Of a stretch of DNA of 64,000 nt, positions 16,669-24,563 are shown piece by piece. This stretch comes from WHSW01 sp963851045 (GTDB taxonomy: Bacteria > Actinomycetota > Thermoleophilia > Solirubrobacterales > 70-9), in contig CAWKNC010000002.1 of the NCBI GenBank assembly GCA_963851045.1, forward strand, positions 434,001 to 498,000, written 5' to 3'. Position 1 is the stretch's first letter. Every line of letters starts with the position of its first letter. Below the pieces are notes generated by a model. It had not been told where the DNA came from, did not search any database, and saw only the letters and a list, made by a program, of their open reading frames with translations. A program made the position numbers and the translations under genes.

Positions 16669-18551
16669 GTTTTCGCAACCGGTACAGCGAAGAACTCGAT
16701 CCGCAGCCTTTGCGGTCCGGCCCCGAGCCCCGAGTCCTTGCCGAACGTGATCGAGCTCGGGTTCGGAGCGAAGGCGAATGGCGCTGGGAAGTCCAGCCCT
16801 GCAGGCGCCGACAACAGGATCCCGTTCTCGGCGTTGGAGCCAATGAAGCGGTAGGGGATCTCGTCGAGGGTGATCGTGCGCTCGACGTCCTTGTAGACAA
16901 ACGAGCGCAGTCGCGACGACTCGTTGTCGAGGACCCGCCCGAAGAGCAGCTCGTCCGGCCCCACCCGTGGCACCTCGATCGGCACGTTGAACTCAGCCTC
17001 GACCGCGGCGACCTCGCGGATTGCCCCGCACCGGTTCCGGCCGCGCTCGAGCAACTGGTAATCGTCGCCGGAACGGATCGCGCGGAAGTTGCAGAGCATC
17101 GCACGCACCGTCGCCGGTTCGTCGAACGCGCCGTAGCGAAAGTCGATCGTGCCGATCGCGCCCTCGGATGAAGTTCGCCGGCGCAGGACGAAGTCGGGTC
17201 CGTCGGGCGCGGCGAGCGCCTCGGCGTTGCGGTTGTCGAGGTCGTCCGTGTATGCCGCGTAGGCCTGAAAGACCGGCAAGGGATCCCAGTCGAGGTCATA
17301 TGCCCACACCATCAGTGCCTCCCAGGGATCAACGTGAACGTCGCCCGTGCGCAGCTCGGCGAGGATCGCGGGGTCGAGGTCGTACTGGTCGCGCAGGCGT
17401 TCGCGGCCGGCGTCGACGAGTTCGCCGCGCTCGCTGGGAACGAACACGTCGAAGCTCTGCTCGACGGCGAGCGTGACCGCGTCGATCGGGCGGAACACCT
17501 CGGTCTGGGCGATCCCGCGGACCGGCGCCGCGGTGAACGCCAGCACAGCGACCCCTAATGCCACGACGGCGCGCTCGGCAACCACCCGCGCCTGGACCGA
17601 GGCGAGCGCGGCAATCGCAACTCCCGCAAAGACTCCAGCGTGGCCACCGTCGTGGCGGACGAACGCCTGCTTGGCGGCAAAGAAGGCGGCGAGGAGGACG
17701 ATCGCGACCGTTGCGACGCGTTGCGCGAGCGGAAGCCCGCGTGTCGTCCATGCGGCCAACCCGACGATGACCAGCACCGCGGCAGCTGCGAGTGCGCCGT
17801 CCCAGCCCGTTGGTGGTTGCTCGATGCCCATCGCCTGCGAGTAGCCCGAGACGATCTGCGCGCTCGAGCGCAGGAAGTCGTCGAAGTTTGCGATGCCCTG
17901 ACCGCTCGCGAACCACAGGACCGCGAACGTGGCGAGAAACGTGGCGCCCAGGGTCGTGAGGTTTCGCAGCCGCGGCCCGGGCATCGCGGCGACGGCGATC
18001 GCAACGACGGCGAGCGCGCCGGCGCCGACGTTGAGACGCACGAGGGCTTCGATAGCGCAGTAGATCCCGCCACCGATCGTGGCGACCCGCCACGACCACG
18101 GCGGTGGGTTGGATGCGATGACGACCAGTCCCAAGACCGTGGCGAGTGCCAGCGGCACGACCTCGGTCTGCGTCGCGGCGCAGCCGATGTACGCGAGCGG
18201 GACGGCACCGGCAAGCCCGATGCTGCGCCGGAGCGCCCACACGAGGCTCACCGCGAGGCCGATGCGCAGCGCTAGGAAGTGCACCATCGAGAACGGCGTG
18301 AGCCATCCGGTGACGACCGAGGGGCCCTCGAGGAATCCGAGCGGGCCGTAGGTCCAGGCGAAATGCGTTCCCTGATCGATTCCGGTGGCGTTTGCGATCG
18401 CATAGCCGGCGCTGGCGGAGGGATCGAGACCGACGGTCGGGGTGATGACCGTCTCTGGGTAGCAGCAGAGCCCGATCACGACCCCCCACAGCCACGGCGA
18501 CCGCACGATCACGCGGAGGCGATCAGGAATGGACGTTGTCGCTTGAGTCAA
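16665..18551 (-). CDS. Large polytopic membrane protein with TYGPLGFL motif
   Basis: About 628 residues: some ten or more hydrophobic segments in the first two-thirds, then a soluble extracytoplasmic region from about residue 390. Near the N-terminus it carries DPSASAGYAIANATG and then WTYGPLGFLEGP. This pairing recurs in uncharacterised bacterial membrane proteins, often near glycan genes. It is a different family from the six paralogues, although the general plan is similar. The start is uncertain: a TTG at 18551 (overlapping the GT2 gene by 29 bases) is given; a GTG at 18512 and an ATG at 18650 are alternatives. Function unknown; a GT-C-like transferase is a guess from context. Confidence 0.62.
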   Translation of the reverse strand: MTQATTSIPDRLRVIVRSPWLWGVVIGLCCYPETVITPTVGLDPSASAGYAIANATGIDQGTHFAWTYGPLGFLEGPSVVTGWLTPFSMVHFLALRIGLAVSLVWALRRSIGLAGAVPLAYIGCAATQTEVVPLALATVLGLVVIASNPPPWSWRVATIGGGIYCAIEALVRLNVGAGALAVVAIAVAAMPGPRLRNLTTLGATFLATFAVLWFASGQGIANFDDFLRSSAQIVSGYSQAMGIEQPPTGWDGALAAAAVLVIVGLAAWTTRGLPLAQRVATVAIVLLAAFFAAKQAFVRHDGGHAGVFAGVAIAALASVQARVVAERAVVALGVAVLAFTAAPVRGIAQTEVFRPIDAVTLAVEQSFDVFVPSERGELVDAGRERLRDQYDLDPAILAELRTGDVHVDPWEALMVWAYDLDWDPLPVFQAYAAYTDDLDNRNAEALAAPDGPDFVLRRRTSSEGAIGTIDFRYGAFDEPATVRAMLCNFRAIRSGDDYQLLERGRNRCGAIREVAAVEAEFNVPIEVPRVGPDELLFGRVLDNESSRLRSFVYKDVERTITLDEIPYRFIGSNAENGILLSAPAGLDFPAPFAFAPNPSSITFGKDSGLGAGPQRLRIEFFAVPVAKT

Positions 18552-19287
18552 CGAGGGGCCGCCGGTGATAGTCGCCGCGGCTGAGGTGGGCCTCGAGGAA
18601 GACGTAAAGCACGATGAACAGATAGCGGCTGCCCATCTCCTGGATCGCAAGCTTGCTCTGCCCCGAGGTGCGGTTTCGCCACGTGATTGGGATCACGGCA
18701 AAGCTGTGACCGCGAACCACCGCTTTCAGCGGGATCTCGACGGTGAGGTTGAAGTGGTTCGAAAGCAGCGGCTGGATCGTCTGAATGACCTCGCGCCGGT
18801 AGGCCTTGAACGCGTTCGTGGTGTCGTTGAAGCCGTGCCTGAAGAGGACCCGGATGAACCAGTTGGCGAGCCGGTTGAGGATCAGCTTCAGCCGCGGATA
18901 GTCATAGACGGCCGACTCGCGCATGAACCGCGAGCCGAAGACGCAGTCATATCCCTGCTCGAGAAGGGCGTGGTAGCGAACGAGGTCTGCGGGATTGTCG
19001 GAACCGTCGGCCATCATCAGCGCGACGGCGTCGCCGTCGAATCGCTCGAGACCGGAGCGCACGGCGAAGCCGAATCCCCGCGGGTAATGAGAGCGCAGGC
19101 ACCGCACCTGCGGATACTCGGCCGCGATCGATTCCACGACCGCGGTGGTGCCATCGACGCTGGCGTCGTCGATGACGACGACCTCGTGCTCGACGCCGGC
19201 TCCCTCGAGCGTCGAGATCGTGTTGCGCAGCGTCGCCTCGATCGAGCCGGCCTCGTTGTGAGCCGGCATCACCACGGACAGCTTCAC
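18523..19287 (-). CDS. Polyprenyl-phosphate-sugar synthase-like GT2 (second copy)
   Basis: A 254-residue family 2 glycosyltransferase of the dolichol-phosphate mannosyltransferase type. It has KLSVVMPAHNEAGSIE, EVVVIDDASVDGT, MMADGSDNPAD and near the C-terminus WRNRTSGQSKLAIQEMGSRY, the latter very typical of DPM1-like enzymes. The GTG start at 19287 overlaps the epimerase stop (GTGA), deciding against the longer frame to 19386. It is co-transcribed with the epimerase upstream and the large membrane protein downstream. It likely charges a polyprenyl carrier; the sugar is unknown. Confidence 0.82.
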   Translation of the reverse strand: MKLSVVMPAHNEAGSIEATLRNTISTLEGAGVEHEVVVIDDASVDGTTAVVESIAAEYPQVRCLRSHYPRGFGFAVRSGLERFDGDAVALMMADGSDNPADLVRYHALLEQGYDCVFGSRFMRESAVYDYPRLKLILNRLANWFIRVLFRHGFNDTTNAFKAYRREVIQTIQPLLSNHFNLTVEIPLKAVVRGHSFAVIPITWRNRTSGQSKLAIQEMGSRYLFIVLYVFLEAHLSRGDYHRRPLVDSSDNVHS

Positions 19288-20357
19288 GGTCTCAGCCCCA
19301 GCGATTCGGCCACCGCGTCCTCGTTTTCTTCGACCCAGGCCAGGATGTCGGTGAGGATCTCCCTCGGCTCCCGCTGTGGGCGCCAATCGGTCTGCTCGAA
19401 GAGCCTCGAGCAGTCGGAGATGTATAGCGGAACGTCGCCCGGCCGCTCGTCGCCTGAGGCTTCGATCTCGAACTCATTCCCGGTGAGCTCGCGACAGATC
19501 GCGGTGGTCTCGGTAAGTGAGAGGCTGACCTCACGCCCGCCGCCGACGTTGCCGACGAAACCGTTCCAGCCAGCCGGGTCGGCGAGCTGGCGCTCAACCA
19601 GGTCGACGAGATCGGCCACGTGCAAGAGATCGCGTACCTGACGGCCGCGGCCGCCGTATCCGATGTAGCCGAGCGGCCGCCCGAAGTGGTGGTGCAGCAG
19701 CCAGAAGGTGAACACGCCCTGATCGACCTTGCCCATCTGCCAGGGTCCGGCGATCACACCGCAGCGGTTGACGACCGTTGGGATCTCAAAATTCGCGGCG
19801 TATTCGGTGACGAGTAACTCCGCGGCAAGCTTGGTCGCACCGTAGAGCGTGCGCGGCCCGTCAAGACCGAAGTCCTCCGAGATCCCCGCGCCCGAGACAC
19901 CGGCAATTGTCTGATCGGGCCGCAGCTCGAAGCGGGTCTCGGTCGTCTCGAGGTCGAGCGCGTTGAGGGCCGGATAGGGGTAGACGCGGCTGGTGGAGAG
20001 GAAGACGAACTGGGCCTGGTCGCGCCGCGCCAGCTCGAGGCAGTTATAGGCGCCGACGAGGTTGGTCTCAAACGGATAGGAGGTGTCGCCGCTCATCCCG
20101 ACGAGAGCTGACGGTTCGGCGGAGCACTCGATCAGCGCGTCGATGGCGGAGATGGCCATCAGCGCATCGCGATCACGCACGTCGGCCTTGACGAATTGCA
20201 CGCCCGCCCGTTCCAGGCGCGGAAGATTGAGCGCCGAGCCGCGCCGGTGAAGGTTGTCGAGCGCGACCACTTCGCGAGCAGGGTCGCGCTCGGCAAGCGA
20301 GATTGCGAGGTTGGCACCGACGAACCCGGCGCCGCCGGTGATCAATATCCGTGACAC
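19284..20357 (-). CDS. NAD-dependent nucleotide-sugar epimerase/dehydratase
   Basis: A 357-residue extended SDR starting MSRILITGGAGFVGANLA, with a canonical NAD motif. It has the catalytic Y-x3-K in LYGATKLAAE, a Ser/Thr-rich STSRVYPYPAL segment, and GYGGRGRQVRDLLHVAD, shared with CDP-paratose-2-epimerase-like enzymes. It is related in plan to the enzyme at 9716 but keeps the Tyr. The GTG start is preceded by TAGCCT 8 bases upstream, consistent with a leaderless transcript. It heads the three-gene run down to 16665. Confidence 0.78.
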   Translation of the reverse strand: MSRILITGGAGFVGANLAISLAERDPAREVVALDNLHRRGSALNLPRLERAGVQFVKADVRDRDALMAISAIDALIECSAEPSALVGMSGDTSYPFETNLVGAYNCLELARRDQAQFVFLSTSRVYPYPALNALDLETTETRFELRPDQTIAGVSGAGISEDFGLDGPRTLYGATKLAAELLVTEYAANFEIPTVVNRCGVIAGPWQMGKVDQGVFTFWLLHHHFGRPLGYIGYGGRGRQVRDLLHVADLVDLVERQLADPAGWNGFVGNVGGGREVSLSLTETTAICRELTGNEFEIEASGDERPGDVPLYISDCSRLFEQTDWRPQREPREILTDILAWVEENEDAVAESLGLRP

Positions 20358-20418
20358 GGCGCCGCAGGCTACATCGGTGGCCCGGAAGCGCTCGCCAGCC
20401 TCTACCCTCGACCGCCCC

Positions 20419-21066
20419 GTGGACTACGAACGCCTCTACAACTACCGCTTCCGCCACGTCGATCAGGGCAAGCGCGAGCAGGTCTGGCACGAGATCGCGC
20501 GTTACGTCACCGAGCGCTCGCTCGGCTCGCCAAAACGACTGCTGGACCCCGCCGCCGGCCGGCGCGAGTTCATCGATGCGGCGCCGGCTCCCGAGCGCTG
20601 GGCCATCGACCAGGTCGCATACGAGCACGCCGGGTCGGACCGCGAGGTCAGGTTCTTGACCTCTGAGGTGATGGAGGCCGAGCTGCCCGACGGCTATTTC
20701 GACGGAATCTTCGTCTCGAATTTCCTCGAGCACCTCGGCGGCCAGGAGCAGGTCTTTGAGTTCCTCGTTCGCATGTACGAGGTCACGGCCGAGGGTGGCC
20801 GAATCGCGATTCTCGGTCCGAACTTCCGCTACACGGCCAAGGAGTACTTCGACTACGCCGACCACATCGTCGTCCTCACACACCTGGCGGTCGCCGAGCA
20901 TCTCCACACTGCCGGATACCGGGTGGTCTCGAACATCCCGCGCTTCTTGCCGTACTCGTTCACCGGGCGGCTGCCGGCGTCGGCCGGACTGACGCGTGCC
21001 TACCTGAACATGCCGCTGGCCTGGCGGGTCCTCGGCAAGCAGTTCTTGGTGGTCGGCGAGCGCTGA
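20419..21066 (+). CDS. SAM-dependent methyltransferase (glycan locus)
   Basis: A 215-residue class I methyltransferase-like protein. It starts with MDYERLYNYRF (from GTG), then the motif-I-like LLDPAAGRREFI, an acidic strand, GIFVSNFLEHLGG in the motif-IV position and GGRIAILGPNFRY. Methyltransferases with this plan often act on sugars or on lipid-linked intermediates in polysaccharide loci. The GTG at 20419 has TACCCT ending 10 bases upstream and no ribosome-binding site. The frame runs open upstream to 20254, but only into the divergent epimerase gene. Confidence 0.7.
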   Translation: MDYERLYNYRFRHVDQGKREQVWHEIARYVTERSLGSPKRLLDPAAGRREFIDAAPAPERWAIDQVAYEHAGSDREVRFLTSEVMEAELPDGYFDGIFVSNFLEHLGGQEQVFEFLVRMYEVTAEGGRIAILGPNFRYTAKEYFDYADHIVVLTHLAVAEHLHTAGYRVVSNIPRFLPYSFTGRLPASAGLTRAYLNMPLAWRVLGKQFLVVGER

Positions 21067-21098
21067 CCGAACCGGCCGAGGCAGCCGTCGTCGCCCGC

Positions 21099-21851
21099 GT
21101 GGCCGAACTGCGCGCCGGCTATGACCCGCCCGACTTCGCGCACGTCCCGGACCCCGACGCCGCGATCTTCCTCTGCGCGGTTGATCACAAGACCGGCTAC
21201 GGGCGCGCTCACGATGTGGGTGGGGAGGGGCCCTTTGAGGGCAGCGAGCTGATGTGGACGGTGGCCCTTGCCTCCGACCTCGAGCTGACGGCGGATCGCC
21301 TTGCCGCAATCGATGGCGAGACGGTCGCTGCCGCCCTTCGCGTCGACGATGAGACTGTGGCGGATCCCGACCGCAGGGCTGCGCTCTGGCGGGACCTCGC
21401 CGCTGGGCTGATCGCCGACTACGAGGGAAGCGCGCAGGTGTTGCTGGCGGCCGCTGAAGGCCGCCTTGGCGCCCCGACAGGACTGCTGGAGCGCCTGTGC
21501 TCGTTCGAGGCGTATGGCGACCCGCTCGCGAAGAAGGCACAGCTCTTCGCGAAGATCTGCGAGCGCCGGGGTTGGTTCGTGGTGGACGATCCCGAGAACT
21601 GGCAGGTTTCGGCGGACAACGTCCTGATGCGCCTGGCTTTGCGGTCTGGCTTGGTCGAGCCGGGCGACCTCGCGAGCGTCCGCGCGGCGACGCGCGACGC
21701 CTTCAAGCGCGTCGCGAACGCGAGTGAGATCTCGCCGCCGGTTCTCGACGACATGCTGTGGGAGCTCGGTCGCCTCGACCCGGATCTACTCGGAACGGCC
21801 GCCGGCGATCTGCAAGAGCCAGGTCGCGAAGCGTCCTCCAGCTGGTACTGA
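21099..21851 (+). CDS. Possible queuosine-salvage (DUF2419/Qng1)-like N-glycosylase
   Basis: A 250-residue, mostly helical protein. AIFLCAVDHKTGYGRAHD lies near the N-terminus. The segment KAQLFAKICERRGWFVVDD is followed by WQVSADNVLMRLALRSGLV and, near the C-terminus, VRAATRDAF and LDDMLWELGR. This order resembles queuosine 5'-phosphate N-glycosylases, in which an AD(N/Y) segment, an IRA(A)T segment and a final D-x-x-LW follow one another. The match is by eye and partial. GTG start, 32 bases after the methyltransferase stop. If correct, it would salvage the modified base queuine; otherwise treat it as unknown. Confidence 0.45.
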   Translation: MAELRAGYDPPDFAHVPDPDAAIFLCAVDHKTGYGRAHDVGGEGPFEGSELMWTVALASDLELTADRLAAIDGETVAAALRVDDETVADPDRRAALWRDLAAGLIADYEGSAQVLLAAAEGRLGAPTGLLERLCSFEAYGDPLAKKAQLFAKICERRGWFVVDDPENWQVSADNVLMRLALRSGLVEPGDLASVRAATRDAFKRVANASEISPPVLDDMLWELGRLDPDLLGTAAGDLQEPGREASSSWY

Positions 21852-21956
21852 GCGGCGCGCTCAGATCACCTGCGTCGATGGGTTCTCGGCGAAGAAGAAG
21901 AACCAGACGAACAGCGCGATCAGCTCCAGAAGAGTCCTGAGCTAGCCTCGCTGGCC

Positions 21957-22349
21957 ATGCGGATCGAACCCGAACTGCTCGATGAGCTCATCGCTCACGC
22001 CCGCGACGAGTTGCCGAACGAATCGTGCGGGATGCTGGCTCACGACGCCGAGCGCTTCGTCAAGTTCTTCGCCGCTCGCAACGAGTTCGCGAGCCCGATG
22101 CGCTTTCGGATTGACTCGTCCGACCAGATCCGGATCTGGAACGCGATCGAGGAACTCGGGCTCGAGACCGCGATCTTTCACTCGCACCCCAACTCCGAGG
22201 CGAGCCCCTCGCAGACCGACATCAACCTCGCGCGCGACTGGCCCGGAGCGATTTGGGTGATCTGCTCGCTCGCTGATGGCGAGGCGGTGGTGAGGGGGTT
22301 TCGCATCGCCGATGGCGAGGTCGAGGAGGTCGAGCTTGGTGTCGGATGA
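21957..22349 (+). CDS. JAMM/MPN metalloprotease, Mec-like
   Basis: A 130-residue single-domain Mov34/MPN protein. The zinc motif is intact: a glutamate in PNESCGM and then H-x-H-x7-S-x2-D read in HSHPNSEASPSQTD. In mycobacteria the homologue Mec trims cysteine from the carrier protein CysO after CysM has built it. Here the CysM-like gene is about 18 kb upstream and no CysO was seen. The ATG is preceded by TAGCCT 8 bases upstream. The 3' end overlaps the zinc-ribbon gene. Alternative role: a deubiquitinase-like isopeptidase on another ubiquitin-fold protein. Confidence 0.82.
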   Translation: MRIEPELLDELIAHARDELPNESCGMLAHDAERFVKFFAARNEFASPMRFRIDSSDQIRIWNAIEELGLETAIFHSHPNSEASPSQTDINLARDWPGAIWVICSLADGEAVVRGFRIADGEVEEVELGVG

Positions 22350-22857
22350 CCAGGGCGAGCCGCTGGCATGTCCGACCTGCGCCCGCAAGTTCTCGCTGGA
22401 CGAGCGCTTTTGCCCCACCTGCGAGATGCCGCTCGTCTATGTCGGTCAGGGTGATCTCAAGCCGATAACCGCGGCGCACGAGAAGGCCCGCAAGGTCAAG
22501 CCGCAGTACACAGGCGGCGAGCCGGTCAAGGTCGCCTTCGCGCAGAACCTTGCCGAGGCTCAGATGATCCAGGGCATCCTCCTCGAGGAGGGCATCCCAA
22601 GCTTCGAGCGGCGCACGCGCGGCTTTGACGTTCCCGATTTCCTTGCCGCGGGGCCCCGTGACATTCTCGTTCCGGCGAGCGCTGCTGAAGCCGCGCACGA
22701 TCTGCTCGACGCGGACACCGGAGACGCGCCATCAGAGGATGCATCGACCGTCGCCGCCGCGACCGCGCCGCGTCCGGGCCGACTGCTTCTCGGGATCCTC
22801 ACGGCCCTCGGTGGCGGCACCGCGCTGGTCCTCGTCGTCTACGAACTCATGAAGTGA
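22339..22857 (+). CDS. Zinc-ribbon/DUF2007 tail-anchored membrane protein
   Basis: About 172 residues. The N-terminus holds a zinc ribbon with two C-P-T-C pairs (CPTCARKF and FCPTCEMPL). Next comes a DUF2007-like segment (KVAFAQNLAEAQMIQGILLEEGIPS through DILVPASAAEAA). The protein ends with a low-complexity Ala/Thr stretch and one C-terminal membrane helix (LLLGILTALGGGTALVLVVYE). The GTG at 22339, or a TTG at 22336, follows a GGAGG ribosome-binding site, and overlaps the JAMM stop by 11 bases. It overlaps paralogue 4 by GTGA. DUF2007 has no settled role; it may be regulatory. Confidence 0.72.
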   Translation: MSDDQGEPLACPTCARKFSLDERFCPTCEMPLVYVGQGDLKPITAAHEKARKVKPQYTGGEPVKVAFAQNLAEAQMIQGILLEEGIPSFERRTRGFDVPDFLAAGPRDILVPASAAEAAHDLLDADTGDAPSEDASTVAAATAPRPGRLLLGILTALGGGTALVLVVYELMK

Positions 22858-24536
22858 GCGCGGGCGAGCCGGCGCGGTGGCTGGACGAGCATCCCTGGAT
22901 CGCGCTGGCACCGGTTCTCGCCCTCGCAGCGGTAGTCATTCTCGCGGCGGGTGCGGGTACGAGCTTCTCGGGCGACGACCTCTATTACTTCGGTCGCCAG
23001 GCCTACCTCGGCGCTGATGTTCCTCAGCACTTCGATTCGCTCACGCTCGAGTACCTCTTTGTCCCTTACAACGGCCACCTGCAAATCGGCGGCAAGCTCA
23101 TCTACGAGGGCCTGTTTGCAACCTTCGGCGCTGAGTACGCAGCGTTTCGCGTCGTGGCCGTCATGGGCGTTCTCGCCTGCGTCGCCCTGTTCTTTGAGCT
23201 CGCCCGCGTACGTATCGGGACGTCGGCGGCGCTCGTCCTCTCGACCTCGCTGGCCCTGCTCGGCGCCGCCTGGGAGGTGCTCCTGTGGCCCTTTGACATG
23301 CACACGACGTTGGCCGTGGCGGCGGGCCTCGGCTCGTTGCTCGCGCTTGAACGACGGCCACGTCACGGCGACGCGATCGCCAGCGCACTTCTCGTCGTCG
23401 CGCTCTGCTTCATCGAGATCGCGCTTGCCTTTGTCGCGGCCGCGGCGCTCGCGGTCCTGCTCGAGCCCGATCGATGGCGGCGCGCGTGGGTCTTCGTGGT
23501 GCCGTCGGTGCTCTTCGCAGCCTGGTATGCGTGGGCGCAGAGCTACGCGTCTCCGCCCCTCGAGATCGATCTCGGCCACCTGGTGCCGTCGATGTTCGAC
23601 TCGCTGCGGGCGACGCTCAGCTCGCTGACCGGGACGATCGAGAGCGGCGCTGACGTGAACGTCACTGTGGTCGGTCAGGACGGTTTCGGCAGCCTGCTCG
23701 CCATCGCCGCGCTGCTTGGGCTCGCATGGCGCCTCGCTCGCGGGGGCCTGCCGAAGTTCTTTTGGCCGATGCTGGTCGCGCTGGCCGCCTACTGGGTCAT
23801 GATCGCCTTTGCCGCGCGCGAGGAGGACTCATCGAGGTACATGTTCGCCGGCGCCCTGCTCTTGTTGCTGGCCGCTGTCTCGAGCGTCCGCGAGCGCCGT
23901 CCTCACGCAGTTCAGGTCGCCGCACTGGCGCTCCTCGTTGCACTGGCCCTGCCCGCGAACCTCGGAAAGCTCGGCGACGGCAGCGGGTACCTCACTCGAG
24001 ACGCGCTGCTCACTCGCGCTGAGTTCGCCATGCTCGAGCTTGCGGGGGATCGCGGTGACCCGGACTACCTGCCGGTGGACGATGTCCTGGCGCTCGGGGT
24101 TGGCGCGTCGCCTTATCTCGTGATGCCGACAGCGGTGTACCTCGATTCCGCCGAGCGGATCGGTTCGCTTGCAGACCCGCTCGATCGCATCCGCGGCGAA
24201 AGCGTCGAATTGCGTCGCGTCGCCGACTGGACGCTCGTCGGCGCGCTCGGCATCGCCCCACGCTCCACAGCGGCTGCGCCCGACGACTCGTGCGAGCCCC
24301 TTGGCACCGCAGGTGCCGCGACCGAGCTCGCGGGGGAGGGGGCCATCGTGAGCGCCCGCGGTTCCGAAACCCTGACGTTGACGCTCGCGCGGTTCGCGCC
24401 CGAGGACCCCGGCAGGCCGATCGGACAGCTTGAGGCGGGGCAGGCGGCAGCGGTGGAGCTGCCTGCGCCGGACGCGGCGAGTGAGCTGTGGTTGTTGGCC
24501 GGCGATGGCGCCGCGCTCGTGTGCCCGCTCCCTTGA
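22854..24536 (+). CDS. Paralogue 4 of the six-member membrane protein family (GT-C-like)
   Basis: A 560-residue polytopic protein from a GTG overlapping the previous stop. Landmarks: D41-D42 in SGDDLYYF, PYNGHLQIGGKLIYE in the first outer loop, WEVLLWPFDMH, and SSRYMFAG. With paralogue 5 it forms a second subgroup, marked by PYNGHLQ and WPFDxH in place of PHxxH and PFQ. The C-terminal domain has cysteines in DSCEPL and LVCPLP. Because it is translationally coupled to an unrelated zinc-ribbon gene, its transcription may start at the JAMM gene. Confidence 0.72.
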   Translation: MSAGEPARWLDEHPWIALAPVLALAAVVILAAGAGTSFSGDDLYYFGRQAYLGADVPQHFDSLTLEYLFVPYNGHLQIGGKLIYEGLFATFGAEYAAFRVVAVMGVLACVALFFELARVRIGTSAALVLSTSLALLGAAWEVLLWPFDMHTTLAVAAGLGSLLALERRPRHGDAIASALLVVALCFIEIALAFVAAAALAVLLEPDRWRRAWVFVVPSVLFAAWYAWAQSYASPPLEIDLGHLVPSMFDSLRATLSSLTGTIESGADVNVTVVGQDGFGSLLAIAALLGLAWRLARGGLPKFFWPMLVALAAYWVMIAFAAREEDSSRYMFAGALLLLLAAVSSVRERRPHAVQVAALALLVALALPANLGKLGDGSGYLTRDALLTRAEFAMLELAGDRGDPDYLPVDDVLALGVGASPYLVMPTAVYLDSAERIGSLADPLDRIRGESVELRRVADWTLVGALGIAPRSTAAAPDDSCEPLGTAGAATELAGEGAIVSARGSETLTLTLARFAPEDPGRPIGQLEAGQAAAVELPAPDAASELWLLAGDGAALVCPLP

Positions 24537-24563
24537 GGCCAGGCTTTGCGAGAATCGGGACAG

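Noticed and set aside
21861..21941. Minus-strand hydrophobic peptide (LLELIALFVWFFFFAENP)
   Set aside because: It would make a plausible membrane helix, but a stop lies directly upstream and no usual start codon is present.
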